Positions 8,444-19,625 are shown, numbered from the stretch's first letter. The stretch is 63,476 bases of DNA from Xenorhabdus yunnanensis (GCF_028598805.1 NZ_JAQRFI010000027.1:1-63476), one strand, 5' to 3'. Made by a program: numbers and translations. The notes: generated by a model from the sequence alone, not told the origin.

Positions 8444-9958
8444 ATGAAAAAATCGTTAGTTGCAGTAAGCGTTATTGTTGCTTTGGGTGCAGTATGGACC
8501 GGAATGTCATGGTATACAGGTAAGCAACTTGAAAGTCGTTTAGATCGCTTTATAGAAAAAGCAAACACTGAACTGAAAAATTCAGCACCTGAAAACGGAT
8601 TAGAATGGCAAGCAAAAGATTTCAAACGAGGCATTTTCAGTTCTGATGTCCGTTTGATCCTAACCACCAAAGGCGGTATAGAAGAAGCCGGAATTAAGCC
8701 AAATGAAGAAGTCATTTTCAAATCGACTATTGATCACGGGCCATTCCCCATTGCCAATCTGAAAACATTCAATCTGGCACCGAAAATGGCTTCTATCCAT
8801 TCAGAGCTTGAACAAAATGATACGCTAAAAGAATTATTTAACCTCACGGATGGAAAACAGCCATTCAAATCAGATGTTAACGTTAGTTATAGCGGCACCA
8901 TCTCTGCCAATATTGAATTTGTCCCTATTAAACATACAAAAACCAATAAAAATGGCGATCAACGAGTTCTGTCATTCACAGGCGCAAAAATCAACGCCAA
9001 TACTAATCGCGATTTAAGTACATTTGCATTCACCGTAAAAAGTGATGAATTATCTTTCAGTGATCCTGCAAAAAAAGAAACAATTTCACTTAAAGGAATT
9101 GATTTCGAAGGGAATGAGAAAAAAGGCAATTTCGATTTTTATATTGGAAATCAAAATTTTAGCATTGGTGAATTCAGTATGAGTGGAATTACTAATGAAC
9201 CAAGTATTTCTCTCAAAGGAATAAAAGTCACCTTGAATTCGAGCGAGGATAAAGATAATTTAAATATCAAGGTTGCCAGTAGCATTGATGGCTTAAAAAT
9301 TAAGGATATAGAGTTCGGTTCCGGTAAGTTCAATCTGGGTATGGAAAAGTTAGATAGCCAATCTGTACACAAATTTACTCAAGCCTATAATGAAGCGGCA
9401 CAAAAGGCCTTGGCTACGAATAGAGTATTGCCTGATGATGCTGTTCTCAACAACTTACATCTACTCATAAACAAAAATCCACAATTCAGCATTTCACCTT
9501 TAAGTTGGAAAAACAGTAAAGGTGAAAGTTCAATGGATTTCAAACTTTCCTTACAAAACATTCCAGAAGATAAAAGTGCGTTATCCCTCATGGAGCCGGA
9601 AGAAACAATTCGTACTCTGGTTAAAGAATTATCATTGAACATTAACGTACCTAAGGCCATGTTGATAGAATCTATCGTACAAGCAGATGAGCTAGACGGT
9701 AAGGATAAAACTGCCGCTAAAATTAAGGCTGAGCAACAAGTTCAAACTGTTGTCCTCCTTGGAAGTAAATTCCTCACTGCTAAAAATGGAGTTATTGGCC
9801 TTAACTTCCACTATGCCAATGACAAAGTTAAATTAAACGACAAAGAATCCAGCTTACATCAATTCCTGCTTGATAATAACCTTTCCGGATCCTATGATGA
9901 TGCGGATGGTATAGAAAGTCAGCATGATGATAAGGCTGAACTTCCGGTGGTTGAATAA
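8444..9958 (+). CDS. ydgA: YdgA family protein (DUF945)
   Basis: A 504-aa protein with an N-terminal signal anchor (about residues 3-24), then a long, mostly beta-rich, periplasmic region of the DUF945 family that includes E. coli YdgA. The motif WTGMSWYTGKQLESR follows the hydrophobic segment, as in the family. No enzymatic motif is visible. E. coli YdgA is an inner-membrane, dimeric protein of poorly known role. The acidic tail is variable. manA-ydgA gene order is conserved. Confidence 0.9.
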   Translation: MKKSLVAVSVIVALGAVWTGMSWYTGKQLESRLDRFIEKANTELKNSAPENGLEWQAKDFKRGIFSSDVRLILTTKGGIEEAGIKPNEEVIFKSTIDHGPFPIANLKTFNLAPKMASIHSELEQNDTLKELFNLTDGKQPFKSDVNVSYSGTISANIEFVPIKHTKTNKNGDQRVLSFTGAKINANTNRDLSTFAFTVKSDELSFSDPAKKETISLKGIDFEGNEKKGNFDFYIGNQNFSIGEFSMSGITNEPSISLKGIKVTLNSSEDKDNLNIKVASSIDGLKIKDIEFGSGKFNLGMEKLDSQSVHKFTQAYNEAAQKALATNRVLPDDAVLNNLHLLINKNPQFSISPLSWKNSKGESSMDFKLSLQNIPEDKSALSLMEPEETIRTLVKELSLNINVPKAMLIESIVQADELDGKDKTAAKIKAEQQVQTVVLLGSKFLTAKNGVIGLNFHYANDKVKLNDKESSLHQFLLDNNLSGSYDDADGIESQHDDKAELPVVE

Positions 9959-10024
9959 ATACAGTTGAATAACTGTCACCATAACAAATAACCAGAACCC
10001 GAGTTTCGGGTTCCCTCACTTTCC

Positions 10025-10053
10025 AGCCAGTCAACGTGTTGACTGGCTTTTTT
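10025..10053 (+). terminator. Terminator after ydgA
   Basis: Ten-base stem AGCCAGTCAA/TTGACTGGCT with a 4-base loop followed by six T residues. It lies between ydgA and add. A smaller AACCCGA/TCGGGTT hairpin lies just before it. Confidence 0.88.
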
Positions 10054-10086
10054 GTATATATAAAATTTGATAAGAAGGATAAGAAA

Positions 10087-11088
10087 ATGATTGACATACA
10101 GCTTCCTCTGACCGATTTACACCGCCATCTTGACGGTAATATTCGCCCTGAAACCATTTTGGACCTCGCTCGTCAACATAATATCCCACTCCCGGCCTAT
10201 GAACTGGAAGCATTACGCCCCCATGTCCAAATTATTGAAAATGAGCCTAACCTTGTTAGCTTTCTACAAAAATTGGACTGGGGTGTTACTGTTCTGACCG
10301 ACTTAGACGCTTGCCGCAGGGTCGCCATCGAAAATGTTGAAGACGCTGTCAATGCAGGTCTTGATTATGCTGAACTGCGTTTTTCCCCTTATTACATGGC
10401 CATGAAACATCAACTTCCCGTTGAAGGTGTCGTAGAAGCAATCGTCGATGGTATCCAATCAGCAAGTCAGCAATATGATATACAGATCCGTTTAATTGGT
10501 ATCCTGAGCAGAACATTTGGTGAAAAAGCTTGCTCCCAAGAATTAGCCGGACTTCTTGCTCATAAGCAATACATTACTGCATTAGATCTGGCTGGTGATG
10601 AATTGGGATTCCCAGGCCATCTCTTTGAACAACATTTTAACCAAGCACGTAATGCGGGCTGGAATATTAGTGTACACGCAGGTGAAGCAGCTGGTGCGGA
10701 AAGTATTTGGCATGCTATTCGTAAATTAGGCGCGACGCGTATCGGACATGGAGTAAAAGCAATCACCGATCCTGCCCTGATGGATTATCTGGCTGAACAC
10801 GGTATCGGTATTGAATCCTGCCTGACATCAAACCTGCAAACCAGCACCGTCAGCTCCCTGCTAGCTCATCCACTGAAACAATTCCTCGAGCACGGTATTC
10901 TGGCATCAATCAATACAGATGACCCAGCAGTAGAAGGCATTGAAATTCGTCATGAGTATAATATTGCTGCGCCAGCAGCAGGACTGTCTCCAGTCCTGAT
11001 CAGACAGGCACAGATTAATGGATTGGCAACTGCATTCCTCAGTGAAGCAGAAAAACAGGCCCTGAAAGACAAAGTCGCCAACCGCTAA
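10087..11088 (+). CDS. add: Adenosine deaminase
   Basis: A cytoplasmic zinc enzyme that deaminates adenosine and deoxyadenosine to inosine and deoxyinosine in purine salvage. At 333 aa it has the length of E. coli Add. Zinc and catalytic residues are in DLHRHLDG (residues 11-18), SVHAGE (His, Glu), RIGHG and ASINTDDPA. The ATG at 10087 follows AAGGATAAG and gives the family N-terminus; an upstream in-frame ATG would lie inside the preceding terminator. Confidence 0.96.
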   Translation: MIDIQLPLTDLHRHLDGNIRPETILDLARQHNIPLPAYELEALRPHVQIIENEPNLVSFLQKLDWGVTVLTDLDACRRVAIENVEDAVNAGLDYAELRFSPYYMAMKHQLPVEGVVEAIVDGIQSASQQYDIQIRLIGILSRTFGEKACSQELAGLLAHKQYITALDLAGDELGFPGHLFEQHFNQARNAGWNISVHAGEAAGAESIWHAIRKLGATRIGHGVKAITDPALMDYLAEHGIGIESCLTSNLQTSTVSSLLAHPLKQFLEHGILASINTDDPAVEGIEIRHEYNIAAPAAGLSPVLIRQAQINGLATAFLSEAEKQALKDKVANR

Positions 11089-11106
11089 GAAGTGTTATTT
11101 ATTTCT

Positions 11107-11134
11107 AAAGGCAGAAAACTACTCTGCCTTTTTT
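11107..11134. terminator. Bidirectional terminator between add and yfeH
   Basis: Stem AAAGGCAGA/TCTGCCTTT with a 7-base loop. On the plus strand it is followed by a run of T residues; on the minus strand it overlaps the last codons of the convergent gene. It can stop transcription from both sides. Confidence 0.75.
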
Positions 11135-12108
11135 GTCCTCAGGCGTAGAGCATAACGCTGAGCAAACACAGCACAGACCATTAGTTGGATTTGGTGAAAG
11201 ATCATCAATGGTAACAACATCACTCCGACCACTGATGCAGGAAACAGTACATTAGCCATCGGCACACCATTCGCCAAGCTCTTCTTCGAGCCACAAAACA
11301 CTATGGTTATTTCGTCTTCTTTGCTAAATCCCAATAAACGCGAGCTATATACATTAATTATTAATACCACAGACAACAAAACACAGCAGACGATACCAAT
11401 CATAAAAAGCGAATGAGCATCTATTTTATGCCAAATGCCCTCCACCACCGCCTCACTAAATGCAACATAAACCACCAGCAATATAGAAGAACGATCCGTC
11501 ATATTGACCAATTTTTTATGTTTTTCCACCCAACTGACAATCAAAGGACGTGATAGGTGCCCAACAATAAAAGGTACCATCAGCTGCAAGACAATATCTT
11601 TTATCGCTTTCCAAGTATCGGTATGAGCGTCACCTTCATTAGTTTGGATCAAAAAGCCAACCAATAATGGAGATAGAAACACGCCCAATAAGCTTGAAGC
11701 GGAAGCACTACATATTGCTGCTGCAACATTTCCACCAGCAACGGAAGTAAAGGCGATAGCTGACTGTACTGTGGCAGGTAAGGCACAAAGATAAAGAAAT
11801 CCCATATAAACCGTTGGTGACATCCATTCTGGCACAATAAAACTTAATCCCATACCCAGTATGGGAAACAAGATAAAAGTGCTGGTGAAAATCACCAAAT
11901 GCAATCGCCAGTGTCCTATCCCTGCCAAAATGGCATTACGAGATAACTTCGCACCATGCATAAAGAATAACAATGCAATAGCGGCCGTTGTTAAGTACTG
12001 AAACCACTTTTTAGCTTCACCTTCACAAGGAAAGAACGATGCAATGATGACCACCGTAATCAGTATCACCAAAAAAGGATCGATTCTTAATTTTTGCAAC
12101 ACGTTCAT
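11119..12108 (-). CDS. yfeH: Bile acid:sodium symporter family protein (YfeH type)
   Basis: A 329-aa inner-membrane protein of the BASS/SBF superfamily with about nine to ten hydrophobic segments. It has the family blocks LLFFMHGAKLSR, LPATVQSAIAFTS, GGNVAAAICSASASSLLG and EITIVFCGSKKSLANG. The whole protein resembles E. coli YfeH, a putative symporter of unknown substrate. The start at 12108 follows GGGGAG at an 8-base distance; earlier in-frame codons have no homology. E. coli has yfeH elsewhere in the genome, so its place between add and ydgJ is a local difference. It lies 37 bases downstream of ydgJ, probably in one transcript. Confidence 0.88.
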   Translation of the reverse strand: MNVLQKLRIDPFLVILITVVIIASFFPCEGEAKKWFQYLTTAAIALLFFMHGAKLSRNAILAGIGHWRLHLVIFTSTFILFPILGMGLSFIVPEWMSPTVYMGFLYLCALPATVQSAIAFTSVAGGNVAAAICSASASSLLGVFLSPLLVGFLIQTNEGDAHTDTWKAIKDIVLQLMVPFIVGHLSRPLIVSWVEKHKKLVNMTDRSSILLVVYVAFSEAVVEGIWHKIDAHSLFMIGIVCCVLLSVVLIINVYSSRLLGFSKEDEITIVFCGSKKSLANGVPMANVLFPASVVGVMLLPLMIFHQIQLMVCAVFAQRYALRLRTKKAE

Positions 12109-12145
12109 CAATATAGCTCCCCTTGCCCTACCTGCCAGTGTGTAA

Positions 12146-13186
12146 TCAATCAATTAAGATTGTACGTTGTTCTTTTGCTGATTTTTCACCTGCCTCAATA
12201 AGCTTCATGATCAAAATAGCTTCGCTGGCAGTCACTGGGTTAGGTTTTCCAAACAAAATCGCATCACGAACAGCAGCATAATAAGCCCCATAATTACCCG
12301 GCATAGTTGGGATAACTTGCGTAACTAAATCTTCACCTTGTGACAACGTCACATAACCATTTCGTGCATCATATCCCCAATCTGCCCGTGGTGGCCTTTC
12401 TCCTGCTTTCAAACACTCTTCCTGAGGATCGAGACCATATTTGGTATAACTACCAGCCATACCATGCAATGTATAAATAGGTGACTCTGCCGCAGCAAGC
12501 ATGGTTGCATGTAGTACAACTTTCAAATCAGGATAAGTGAGTTGCGCATGAAAATAATCCGCAGTCTCTGCGCTCGGACGTATCATGCCTAAATCTGTTG
12601 TGATGGCTTGTGGCTTGCCAAAGAGTTGAACCGCCTGATCCAATAAATGAGGCCCTAAATCATACCAAATACCACTACCTGCTCCGGCAGCTTCGCGCCA
12701 ACGCTGGCGAACAGAGGGACGATAACGGTCAAAGTGGGATTCATAATATTTCAGTGCTCCCAATTTATTTTCTTTAATGATTGATTGCACTGTCAAAAAA
12801 CCAGAATCCCAACGACGATTATGGAATACAGACAACAATAAATTCGCTTCTTCCGCTTGTTTTTTCAGTGATTGAGCTTGTTCTACAGTAATGGTAAAAG
12901 GCTTATCAACGATAACATGCTTCCCCGCTGCAAGCGCCTTTTGCGCTAATGGATAGTGAGTATCATTTGGTGTTGGGATCACAATAAGGTCAATATTGGG
13001 ATCATTGAAAAGTGCCTCTGGCGAAGAAACGACTGATACCGTTGGCCAATCTTGTTTGACCTTATATGCATCACTACTGGAAATTGCAACCAATTCAACA
13101 TTGGATGTCCCTGCAATCAATGGAGCATGAAACGTTTTACTTGCATAGCCATAACCAGCCAAACCAACTTTTAAAAAATCGCTCAT
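12146..13186 (-). CDS. ydgJ: NAD(P)-dependent oxidoreductase YdgJ (Gfo/Idh/MocA family)
   Basis: A 346-aa Gfo/Idh/MocA-family oxidoreductase. The N-terminal Rossmann fold has GLAGYGYASKTFHAPLI, and the conserved EKP-type loop is VDKPFT (Lys of the DKP motif is catalytic in the family). The C-terminal substrate domain has HFDRYRPSVRQRWRE and GSGIWYDLGPHLLDQA. The closest named relative is E. coli YdgJ, substrate unproven. The ATG at 13186 is preceded by AGAGG. It lies next to add and ydgK as in E. coli and is cotranscribed with the YfeH-type transporter. Confidence 0.92.
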   Translation of the reverse strand: MSDFLKVGLAGYGYASKTFHAPLIAGTSNVELVAISSSDAYKVKQDWPTVSVVSSPEALFNDPNIDLIVIPTPNDTHYPLAQKALAAGKHVIVDKPFTITVEQAQSLKKQAEEANLLLSVFHNRRWDSGFLTVQSIIKENKLGALKYYESHFDRYRPSVRQRWREAAGAGSGIWYDLGPHLLDQAVQLFGKPQAITTDLGMIRPSAETADYFHAQLTYPDLKVVLHATMLAAAESPIYTLHGMAGSYTKYGLDPQEECLKAGERPPRADWGYDARNGYVTLSQGEDLVTQVIPTMPGNYGAYYAAVRDAILFGKPNPVTASEAILIMKLIEAGEKSAKEQRTILID

Positions 13187-13366
13187 AACCACCTCTAAAA
13201 AATGATCGTAATATTATGGTTCGTAATACCATACCTAGTGACGAGGCATCAGAAAATATCACCACCTATCACACGTTAGCAAATAATCCTGATTCCTGTG
13301 CTACTATCTTTTTTCTATAATATATTTCCTATATCAAAGACACTCATGATGGAGTGAAGATTTTTT

Positions 13367-13807
13367 ATGTATCAATCCAATGATTATTATCGCATCAACG
13401 GCTGGTTATTAGCGCCCGCTGCATACCTAATAATGACATTAATCGCAGCTAGTTTTATGTTGCTGTTATATACGATGATGTTTATCCATAAAAATGAAGC
13501 AATTCATCAAATCAGCGGTAGCTTTACCACGTTGTGGTACACCTCCGTATTAACCACTGCAATGATGTGGTGTTTTACTGTATGGATATTGAAGTTACTT
13601 TTTATTCGTTCGAAACGATTCCCACGTATTTTTATTATTTGGCTGATGGTTTCTGTTCTGATTGCTATAAAAACCTTCGCCTTTTCCCCTATTTCCGATG
13701 AAATGGCAATACGCTCTTTATTATGGCCATTGCTGGCTGCTGCTGTTTTCGTTCCTTATATTAAACGCTCACATCGAGTAAAAATGACTTTCACACAAGA
13801 TCGATAA
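13367..13807 (+). CDS. ydgK: Inner-membrane protein YdgK (DUF2569)
   Basis: A 146-aa protein with four hydrophobic segments (about residues 14-40, 58-82, 88-105 and 118-135) and the start YRINGWLLAPAAYLI, which is typical of DUF2569/YdgK. The biochemical role is unknown. It sits immediately upstream of rsxA, as in E. coli, but a hairpin terminator separates the two genes. Confidence 0.85.
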   Translation: MYQSNDYYRINGWLLAPAAYLIMTLIAASFMLLLYTMMFIHKNEAIHQISGSFTTLWYTSVLTTAMMWCFTVWILKLLFIRSKRFPRIFIIWLMVSVLIAIKTFAFSPISDEMAIRSLLWPLLAAAVFVPYIKRSHRVKMTFTQDR

Positions 13808-13834
13808 CATACCCCACAATTGATTGTTATCATT

Positions 13835-13863
13835 GCCCCCACTTGCCCCACACTCAAGTGGGG
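13835..13863 (+). terminator. Terminator-like hairpin after ydgK
   Basis: Perfect ten-base stem CCCCCACTTG/CAAGTGGGGG with a 9-base loop, followed by GATTTCTATT, so only a weak T tract. It is placed between ydgK and the rsx operon. Confidence 0.6.
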
Positions 13864-13927
13864 GATTTCTATTCAGACTATATAAGCAGTGTTCCACTTT
13901 CCTAATATCTTATTTTCAGGTACAGCA

Positions 13928-14509
13928 ATGACTGAATACCTCTTGTTATTTATTGGCACAGTTTTGGTCAATAACTTTGTTTTAGTAAAATTTTTGGGCC
14001 TATGCCCTTTTATGGGCGTATCCAAAAAACTCGAGACCGCTATCGGCATGGGGTTGGCAACGACTTTTGTGCTCACCCTGGCCTCTATCAGTTCATGGTT
14101 GATAAACACTTTTATTCTTGTTCCGCTTGATTTGGTTTATTTGCGAACCCTGAGCTTCATCCTCGTCATTGCGGTCGTCGTTCAATTTACTGAATTAGTC
14201 GTCCGCAAAACCAGCCCGACACTGTATCGCCTCTTGGGGATTTTCTTGCCACTGATTACAACCAACTGTGCTGTACTTGGTGTCGCACTGCTGAACGTCA
14301 ATCAATCCCACGGCTTTTTACAATCTGCCATATATGGCTTCAGCGCTGCGGCTGGTTTTTCCCTTGTCATGGTGCTGTTTGCCGCCATTCGGGAACGTCT
14401 GGCTGTTGCCAATATTCCTGCCCCTTTTCGTGGTTCATCGATAGGGCTTATTACTGCGGGGTTAATGTCCCTCGCATTTATGGGCTTTAGTGGTTTGGTG
14501 AAATTCTAA
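13928..14509 (+). CDS. rsxA: Electron transport complex subunit RsxA
   Basis: Integral membrane subunit (193 aa, six hydrophobic segments) of the Rsx/Rnf ion-coupled electron-transfer complex. In E. coli this complex keeps the SoxR [2Fe-2S] cluster reduced. It has [21 protein letters not shown] at its N-terminus and TTNCAVLG in the second half, the two Cys-containing motifs that place an iron-sulfur cluster between RsxA and RsxE in Rnf structures. The ATG at 13928 gives the exact family length. First gene of rsxABCDGE; rsxB overlaps its stop by one base. Confidence 0.95.
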   Translation: MTEYLLLFIGTVLVNNFVLVKFLGLCPFMGVSKKLETAIGMGLATTFVLTLASISSWLINTFILVPLDLVYLRTLSFILVIAVVVQFTELVVRKTSPTLYRLLGIFLPLITTNCAVLGVALLNVNQSHGFLQSAIYGFSAAAGFSLVMVLFAAIRERLAVANIPAPFRGSSIGLITAGLMSLAFMGFSGLVKF

Positions 14510-15132
14510 TGATGTCATTATGGATTGCTATCGGCGTGTTAGGTGTGCTTGGGTTGGCCTTTGGTTTAATTCTAGGTTTTGCAGCTCGTCGTTTTAAAGT
14601 AGAAGAAGATCCGATTGTTGAAAAAATCGATAATTTATTGCCTCAGAGTCAATGTGGGCAATGTAGCTATCCCGGTTGTCGCCCCTATGCGGAAGCAGTA
14701 GCTAACAATGGCGAAATGATCAATAAATGCGCTCCCGGCGGAGAGCAAGTTATGATCAAAATATCTGAGTTGCTGGGTATTGATCCGCAACCGCTGGATG
14801 GCGACGATAGCGTTCAGAATCCTGCCAGAAAAGTTGCTTTTATTGATGAAGAAAATTGCATAGGATGCACAAAGTGCATTCAAGCGTGTCCTGTGGATGC
14901 CATTATTGGTGCAAACCGTGCCATGCACACCGTTGTTGAAGATCTCTGCACAGGTTGCGACCTGTGTGTCGCGCCTTGCCCAACAGATTGCATTACAATG
15001 ATTCCAGTTGCTACTACAACCTCAAATTGGAAATGGGATTTAAACACCATTCCAGTAAAAAACATTCCCGTAACACCAGAGCCGACGTTGTTCTCTCCTG
15101 CTAAGCCTGTTGAGGTTAAAACCCATGTTTAA
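14509..15132 (+). CDS. rsxB: Electron transport complex subunit RsxB (ferredoxin)
   Basis: A membrane-anchored iron-sulfur subunit of 207 aa. After an N-terminal transmembrane helix (residues 3-26) comes the CGQCSYPGC cluster motif, then two ferredoxin-type [4Fe-4S] motifs, [12 protein letters not shown] and [12 protein letters not shown]. The ATG overlaps the rsxA TAA, and a second ATG follows directly at 14512. The C-terminal tail is longer than in E. coli RsxB (192 aa). Confidence 0.95.
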   Translation: MMSLWIAIGVLGVLGLAFGLILGFAARRFKVEEDPIVEKIDNLLPQSQCGQCSYPGCRPYAEAVANNGEMINKCAPGGEQVMIKISELLGIDPQPLDGDDSVQNPARKVAFIDEENCIGCTKCIQACPVDAIIGANRAMHTVVEDLCTGCDLCVAPCPTDCITMIPVATTTSNWKWDLNTIPVKNIPVTPEPTLFSPAKPVEVKTHV

Positions 15133-17134
15133 TCTACTCAACTTACTTAACAAGAATAGAATCTGGGATTTTGATGGTGGCATCCATCCACCGGAAATGA
15201 AACTGCAATCTAGCAGCACCCCGTTACGTCATGCCCCATTGCCGGATGAATTAATTATTCCCCTACAGCAACATTTGGGGCCAGAAGGTGAATTGCGGGT
15301 TAAAGTGGGTGATCTAGTGCTGAAAGGCCAGACGTTGACGCTTGGAGTAGGTAAAACGCTGCCTGTTCATGCCTCTACATCAGGAACAATTATCGCAATC
15401 GAACCTTGCGTCACAGCACACCCTTCTGGATTGAAAGAACTATGTGTCCGGTTACGCCCTGATGGTAAGGACCAATGGATAGAACGTAATCAAGTCGCTG
15501 ATTACACAACGCTGGATGCTAATGAAATATTGAAACGCATTCAGCAAGCCGGCATTGCAGGCTTAGGTGGCGCTGGTTTCCCTACTGAGACAAAACTGAA
15601 AGGTAGTCAACATAACCTCAAAATTTTGATCATCAATGCCGCAGAGTGTGAACCCTATATCACCGCTGATGATCGTTTAATGCAGGAACATGCAGAAGAA
15701 GTTATTGAAGGTATCCGTATTTTGATGCATTTGCTCAATCCAAAGCAGGTGTTGATCGGTATCGAAGATAACAAACCCGACGCAATTAATGCCCTAGACG
15801 CAGCACTCAATGGTGATAAATCCATCATTGTGCGAGTTATTCCAACCAAATATCCTTCTGGTGGTGCCAAACAACTTACCAAGATCCTGATCGGAAAAGA
15901 AGTTCCTTCTGGTGGACGCTCTTCTGATATCGGCGTTCTTATGCAAAATGTGGGCACAGTAGTGGCTATAAAGCGAGCTATTATTGATGGAGAGCCATTA
16001 ATCGAACGTGTCGTCACACTCACAGGAGAATCAGTAACTTCTCCCGGTAATTTCTGGGCACGTCTTGGTACACCGGTTCAATTCTTGCTACAACAAGCTG
16101 GATTTAAATCAGGATCAGAACAGATGGTCATTATGGGTGGGCCATTAATGGGTTTTACTCTGCCTGACTTGAATGTTCCCATCGTAAAAATCAGTAACTG
16201 TATCCTTGCGCCTTCGATACAAGAGATGGAACCAAAAGAGATTGAAGAGGCATGCATTCGTTGTGGCTTATGCGTTGAAGCATGTCCGGCTGGGTTATTA
16301 CCTCAGCAACTTTATTGGTTCAGTCGTGGGCAAGAACATGAAAAAGCCAAAAATCACAATTTATTCGACTGTATTGAATGTGGTGCCTGTGCTTATGTGT
16401 GCCCAAGCAATATTCCCCTGGTTCAATACTATCGACAGGAAAAAGCCGAAATACGCGCCATTGATGCCGAGACACGCCGCTCGGCCGAAGCTAAAATTCG
16501 GTTTGAGGCTAAACAAGCGCGTATGGAACGAGAAAAACTGGCTCGTGAAGAACGCCATAAAAAGTCTATGGTTCAAGTCGATAGTAAAGAGCAGAATGCT
16601 ATTCAAGCCGCCCTTGCCCGTGTAAAAGAAAAACAGGCTACAGTCGGTAAAGCTATCACCATACAAGCTGGACAACTACCTGATAATGAAGACGCGATTG
16701 CAGCACGTAGAGCCAGAAAAGAACAGTTGCGTGCTCGTCAGGCAGAAAAACAAGCCCCTACAAGCTTGGATGCAGATACATCAGCATCGGCTGAAGACAG
16801 TGCTCCGCGTAAAGCCGCCCTCGCCGCTGCAATAGCCAGAGCAAAAGCGAAAAAGGCAGCCCAAAATAGCGAAGAGGTGACAATGTCACCGAAAACAGTT
16901 TCCGAAGCACCGGAAGAAACCGATCCACGTAAAGCGGCTGTCGCAGCAGCCATTGCGCGTGCCAAGGCTAAGAAAGCCGCGCAAAATCAGCCGGAGCCGA
17001 CGCCACCACAAGCAGTTTCCGAAACACCGGAAGAAACCGATCCGCGTAAAACGGCTGTTGCAGCAGCTATTGCTCGTGTCAAAGCTAAAAAAGCGGCTCA
17101 AGCTCAAGAAGAACAAAGAATCACAACAGAATAG
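15125..17134 (+). CDS. rsxC: Electron transport complex subunit RsxC
   Basis: Cytoplasmic-facing NADH/FMN-binding subunit, 669 aa. It has [13 protein letters not shown], the NAD(P)H/FMN-type glycine-rich region, followed by [15 protein letters not shown]. Two [4Fe-4S] motifs are [12 protein letters not shown] and [12 protein letters not shown], before a long charged coiled-coil tail. The tail carries three repeats of the pattern (D/A)PRKxAxAAAIARxKAKKAAQ, about 16804-17103; E. coli RsxC has more copies of a similar repeat. The chosen ATG at 15125 overlaps rsxB by eight bases and gives the family N-terminus ([11 protein letters not shown]). Confidence 0.95.
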   Translation: MFNLLNLLNKNRIWDFDGGIHPPEMKLQSSSTPLRHAPLPDELIIPLQQHLGPEGELRVKVGDLVLKGQTLTLGVGKTLPVHASTSGTIIAIEPCVTAHPSGLKELCVRLRPDGKDQWIERNQVADYTTLDANEILKRIQQAGIAGLGGAGFPTETKLKGSQHNLKILIINAAECEPYITADDRLMQEHAEEVIEGIRILMHLLNPKQVLIGIEDNKPDAINALDAALNGDKSIIVRVIPTKYPSGGAKQLTKILIGKEVPSGGRSSDIGVLMQNVGTVVAIKRAIIDGEPLIERVVTLTGESVTSPGNFWARLGTPVQFLLQQAGFKSGSEQMVIMGGPLMGFTLPDLNVPIVKISNCILAPSIQEMEPKEIEEACIRCGLCVEACPAGLLPQQLYWFSRGQEHEKAKNHNLFDCIECGACAYVCPSNIPLVQYYRQEKAEIRAIDAETRRSAEAKIRFEAKQARMEREKLAREERHKKSMVQVDSKEQNAIQAALARVKEKQATVGKAITIQAGQLPDNEDAIAARRARKEQLRARQAEKQAPTSLDADTSASAEDSAPRKAALAAAIARAKAKKAAQNSEEVTMSPKTVSEAPEETDPRKAAVAAAIARAKAKKAAQNQPEPTPPQAVSETPEETDPRKTAVAAAIARVKAKKAAQAQEEQRITTE

Positions 17135-17146
17135 TGAAATTTATCG

Positions 17147-18226
17147 ATGAAATTTAGGCCAGTAAAAACTGACAACAACCTGTTAAAAGTCGCGAGTTCG
17201 CCTTTTACGCACAACAAAAAAAGCACCAGCCAGATTATGTTTTGGGTAGTTTTAGCTGCCATACCGGGTATGGCAGTACAAACCTATTTCTTTGGCTATG
17301 GAACTTTGTTCCAGATCGCGTTGGCTGTCATTACCGCATTATTAGCTGAATCCGCTGCTATTGCGCTAAAAAAACAGTTGATACTTCCTTATCTCAAGGA
17401 TAATTCTGCTTTAGTCACAGGATTACTTTTAGGTATTAGCCTGCCACCATTAGCACCATGGTGGCTAATCGTACTCGGAACATTTTTTGCCATCATTATT
17501 GCTAAGCATTTGTATGGGGGACTGGGACAAAATCCATTTAACCCTGCCATGGTTGGTTATGTTGTTCTGCTGATCTCATTTCCTGTACAAATGACCAGTT
17601 GGATGCCTCCGGATTCTTTACAAGCATTCACTTTAACGCCATGGGATAGTCTGATGGTCATTTTCACAGGGCATATGCCAGATGGTTCTACTTTATTACA
17701 ACTGCAACAAGGCATTGATGGATTGAGTCAGGCAACACCACTGGATAGTTTTAAAACTGGCAGACTGACTCATGATATTAATGAGGTATTGCAACAACCT
17801 ATTCTACAGGGCGTTCTGGCGGGCATTGGCTGGCAGTGGGTCAACATTGCTTATTTGGTCGGTGGCCTGATTATGCTCAACCGAAAAGTCATTAACTGGC
17901 AAATCCCAACAGCATTTATTTTGTCACTGGGCGCTTGTGCGTTGATTAGTTGGTTTATTGATCCTACTCGCTATTCACCACCTTTATTGCAACTCTTTTC
18001 CGGTGCAACCATGTTAGGTGCATTTTTTATTGCCACCGATCCGGTTAGTGCATCAACAACACCAAAAGGTCGTCTGGTTTACGGAGTCATCATTGGTGGG
18101 CTTATCTGGGTAATCCGTGTCTATGGTGGTTATCCAGACGCGGTTGCCTTTGCGGTATTACTGGCAAACATATGTGTACCGCTTATTGACCATTATACTC
18201 AACCTCGTGCTTACGGCCATAAATAG
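17147..18226 (+). CDS. rsxD: Electron transport complex subunit RsxD
   Basis: Integral membrane flavoprotein subunit, 359 aa, with about nine hydrophobic segments. It has [13 protein letters not shown] and [10 protein letters not shown] typical of RsxD/NqrB. The SGAT motif in [12 protein letters not shown] contains the threonine that carries covalent FMN in this family. TDPVSASTT and [23 protein letters not shown] close the protein. The start lies 12 bases after the rsxC stop; the ribosome-binding site is weak, so translational coupling is likely. Confidence 0.95.
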   Translation: MKFRPVKTDNNLLKVASSPFTHNKKSTSQIMFWVVLAAIPGMAVQTYFFGYGTLFQIALAVITALLAESAAIALKKQLILPYLKDNSALVTGLLLGISLPPLAPWWLIVLGTFFAIIIAKHLYGGLGQNPFNPAMVGYVVLLISFPVQMTSWMPPDSLQAFTLTPWDSLMVIFTGHMPDGSTLLQLQQGIDGLSQATPLDSFKTGRLTHDINEVLQQPILQGVLAGIGWQWVNIAYLVGGLIMLNRKVINWQIPTAFILSLGACALISWFIDPTRYSPPLLQLFSGATMLGAFFIATDPVSASTTPKGRLVYGVIIGGLIWVIRVYGGYPDAVAFAVLLANICVPLIDHYTQPRAYGHK

Positions 18227-18242
18227 GAAAAGGGAGATTACC

Positions 18243-18869
18243 ATGTTAGAAACCATGCGTCGTCACGGTATTACCCTCGCAATTTTCGCCGCTTGTACGA
18301 CAGGGTTAACGGCAATTGTTTATTCGTTGACAAAAGACCGTATCGCTGAACAAGCAGCTTTGCAACATAAGGTATTGCTGGATCAAGTTGTTCCTCCTAA
18401 CTTTTATGACAATGATATGCAAAATGAGTGTTATCTGGTGACAGACAATGCATTAGGTAACCATCAACCCCATCGTCTTTATCTCGCCCGTAAAAATGAT
18501 GTTCCGGTTGCTGCTGCATTGGAAAGCACAGCACCAGACGGCTATTCAGGTGCAATTCAATTAATTGTGGGTGCTGATTTCTCTGGCAAAGTGTTAGGTG
18601 TTCGTGTGACTGAGCATCATGAAACCCCAGGTTTGGGAGACAAAATTGAAACCCGAATCTCCGATTGGATCTATGCTTTTTCTGGTAAGAAAGTGATGTC
18701 AAAGAGCGATGAAAACTGGGCGGTTAAGAAAGACGGCGGAGAGTTTGACCAATTTACTGGTGCTACTATTACACCTCGTGCTGTTGTCAATGCCGTTAAA
18801 CGGACAACCCTTTATCTGGAAACAGTACCAGCGCAACTTTCTTCGCTGCCAACTTGTGGAGAGAAATAA
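18243..18869 (+). CDS. rsxG: Electron transport complex subunit RsxG
   Basis: Periplasmic flavoprotein subunit of 208 aa with one N-terminal membrane anchor (about residues 9-29). The FMN-binding domain contains ETPGLGDKI and [12 protein letters not shown], whose TGAT threonine is the covalent FMN site in the family. The ATG at 18243 follows GGGAG; a longer in-frame reading starting inside rsxD is rejected. It is 16 bases downstream of rsxD. Confidence 0.95.
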   Translation: MLETMRRHGITLAIFAACTTGLTAIVYSLTKDRIAEQAALQHKVLLDQVVPPNFYDNDMQNECYLVTDNALGNHQPHRLYLARKNDVPVAAALESTAPDGYSGAIQLIVGADFSGKVLGVRVTEHHETPGLGDKIETRISDWIYAFSGKKVMSKSDENWAVKKDGGEFDQFTGATITPRAVVNAVKRTTLYLETVPAQLSSLPTCGEK

Positions 18870-18871
18870 TC

Positions 18872-19576
18872 ATGAATGAAACCAAAAACCTATTTATCCA
18901 AGGGCTATGGAAAAACAACTCCGCATTGGTGCAACTTTTAGGGCTTTGTCCCCTTTTGGCCGTTTCTTCTACTGCCACCAACGCATTGGGATTAGGGTTA
19001 GCGACAACCCTGGTTCTGTTCAGTACCAACATTGCGGTATCAGCCTTACGCCGCTGGGTTCCCCATGAAATTCGCATTCCGATTTATGTGATGATTATTG
19101 CATCTGTCGTCAGTGCCGTTCAGATGCTAATTAATGCCTTCGCATTCGGATTATATGAATCATTGGGGATCTTTATTCCGCTAATCGTCACTAACTGTAT
19201 TGTTATTGGTCGAGCGGAAGCCTACGCATCTAAGAACTCAATCTATCATTCAATGATTGATGGTCTTGCGATGGGATTCGGTGCAACTTTTGTCTTGTTC
19301 GTACTGGGCGCGATACGTGAAATTCTGGGTAATGGCACACTGTTTGATGGTGCTGATTTATTACTGGGCAATTGGGCTAAATTACTGCGTATTGAGATTG
19401 TTCATATGGATTCGCCTTTCCTGCTAGCTATCCTGCCACCCGGTGCCTTTATTGGATTAGGTTTGATGCTGGCAGGTAAATATCTCATTGATGAACGCAT
19501 GAAGAGCCGGACAGAAAACAAAGAACGCCAATACTATATAGCAAAAAAACACAATATAGAAAAAAATACAATGTAG
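18872..19576 (+). CDS. rsxE: Electron transport complex subunit RsxE
   Basis: Integral membrane subunit of 234 aa, homologous to RsxA, with six hydrophobic segments. [23 protein letters not shown] and [17 protein letters not shown] hold the conserved cysteines matching those of RsxA. The start at 18872 directly follows the rsxG stop, with GGAGAG overlapping the end of rsxG. The hydrophilic C-terminal tail differs from E. coli. Confidence 0.95.
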   Translation: MNETKNLFIQGLWKNNSALVQLLGLCPLLAVSSTATNALGLGLATTLVLFSTNIAVSALRRWVPHEIRIPIYVMIIASVVSAVQMLINAFAFGLYESLGIFIPLIVTNCIVIGRAEAYASKNSIYHSMIDGLAMGFGATFVLFVLGAIREILGNGTLFDGADLLLGNWAKLLRIEIVHMDSPFLLAILPPGAFIGLGLMLAGKYLIDERMKSRTENKERQYYIAKKHNIEKNTM

Positions 19577-19625
19577 AAAAAAGCTGTGGAAGCCATATTA
19601 CAAGAGACTGAAGGTGCAACCAGAT

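Noticed and set aside
10036-10086. Upstream start for add
   Set aside because: It falls in the terminator of ydgA and adds residues absent from the 333-aa family.
14635-15065. Minus-strand frames inside the rsx operon
   Set aside because: They are antisense shadows of the strongly conserved RsxB and RsxC coding frames, with no homology of their own.
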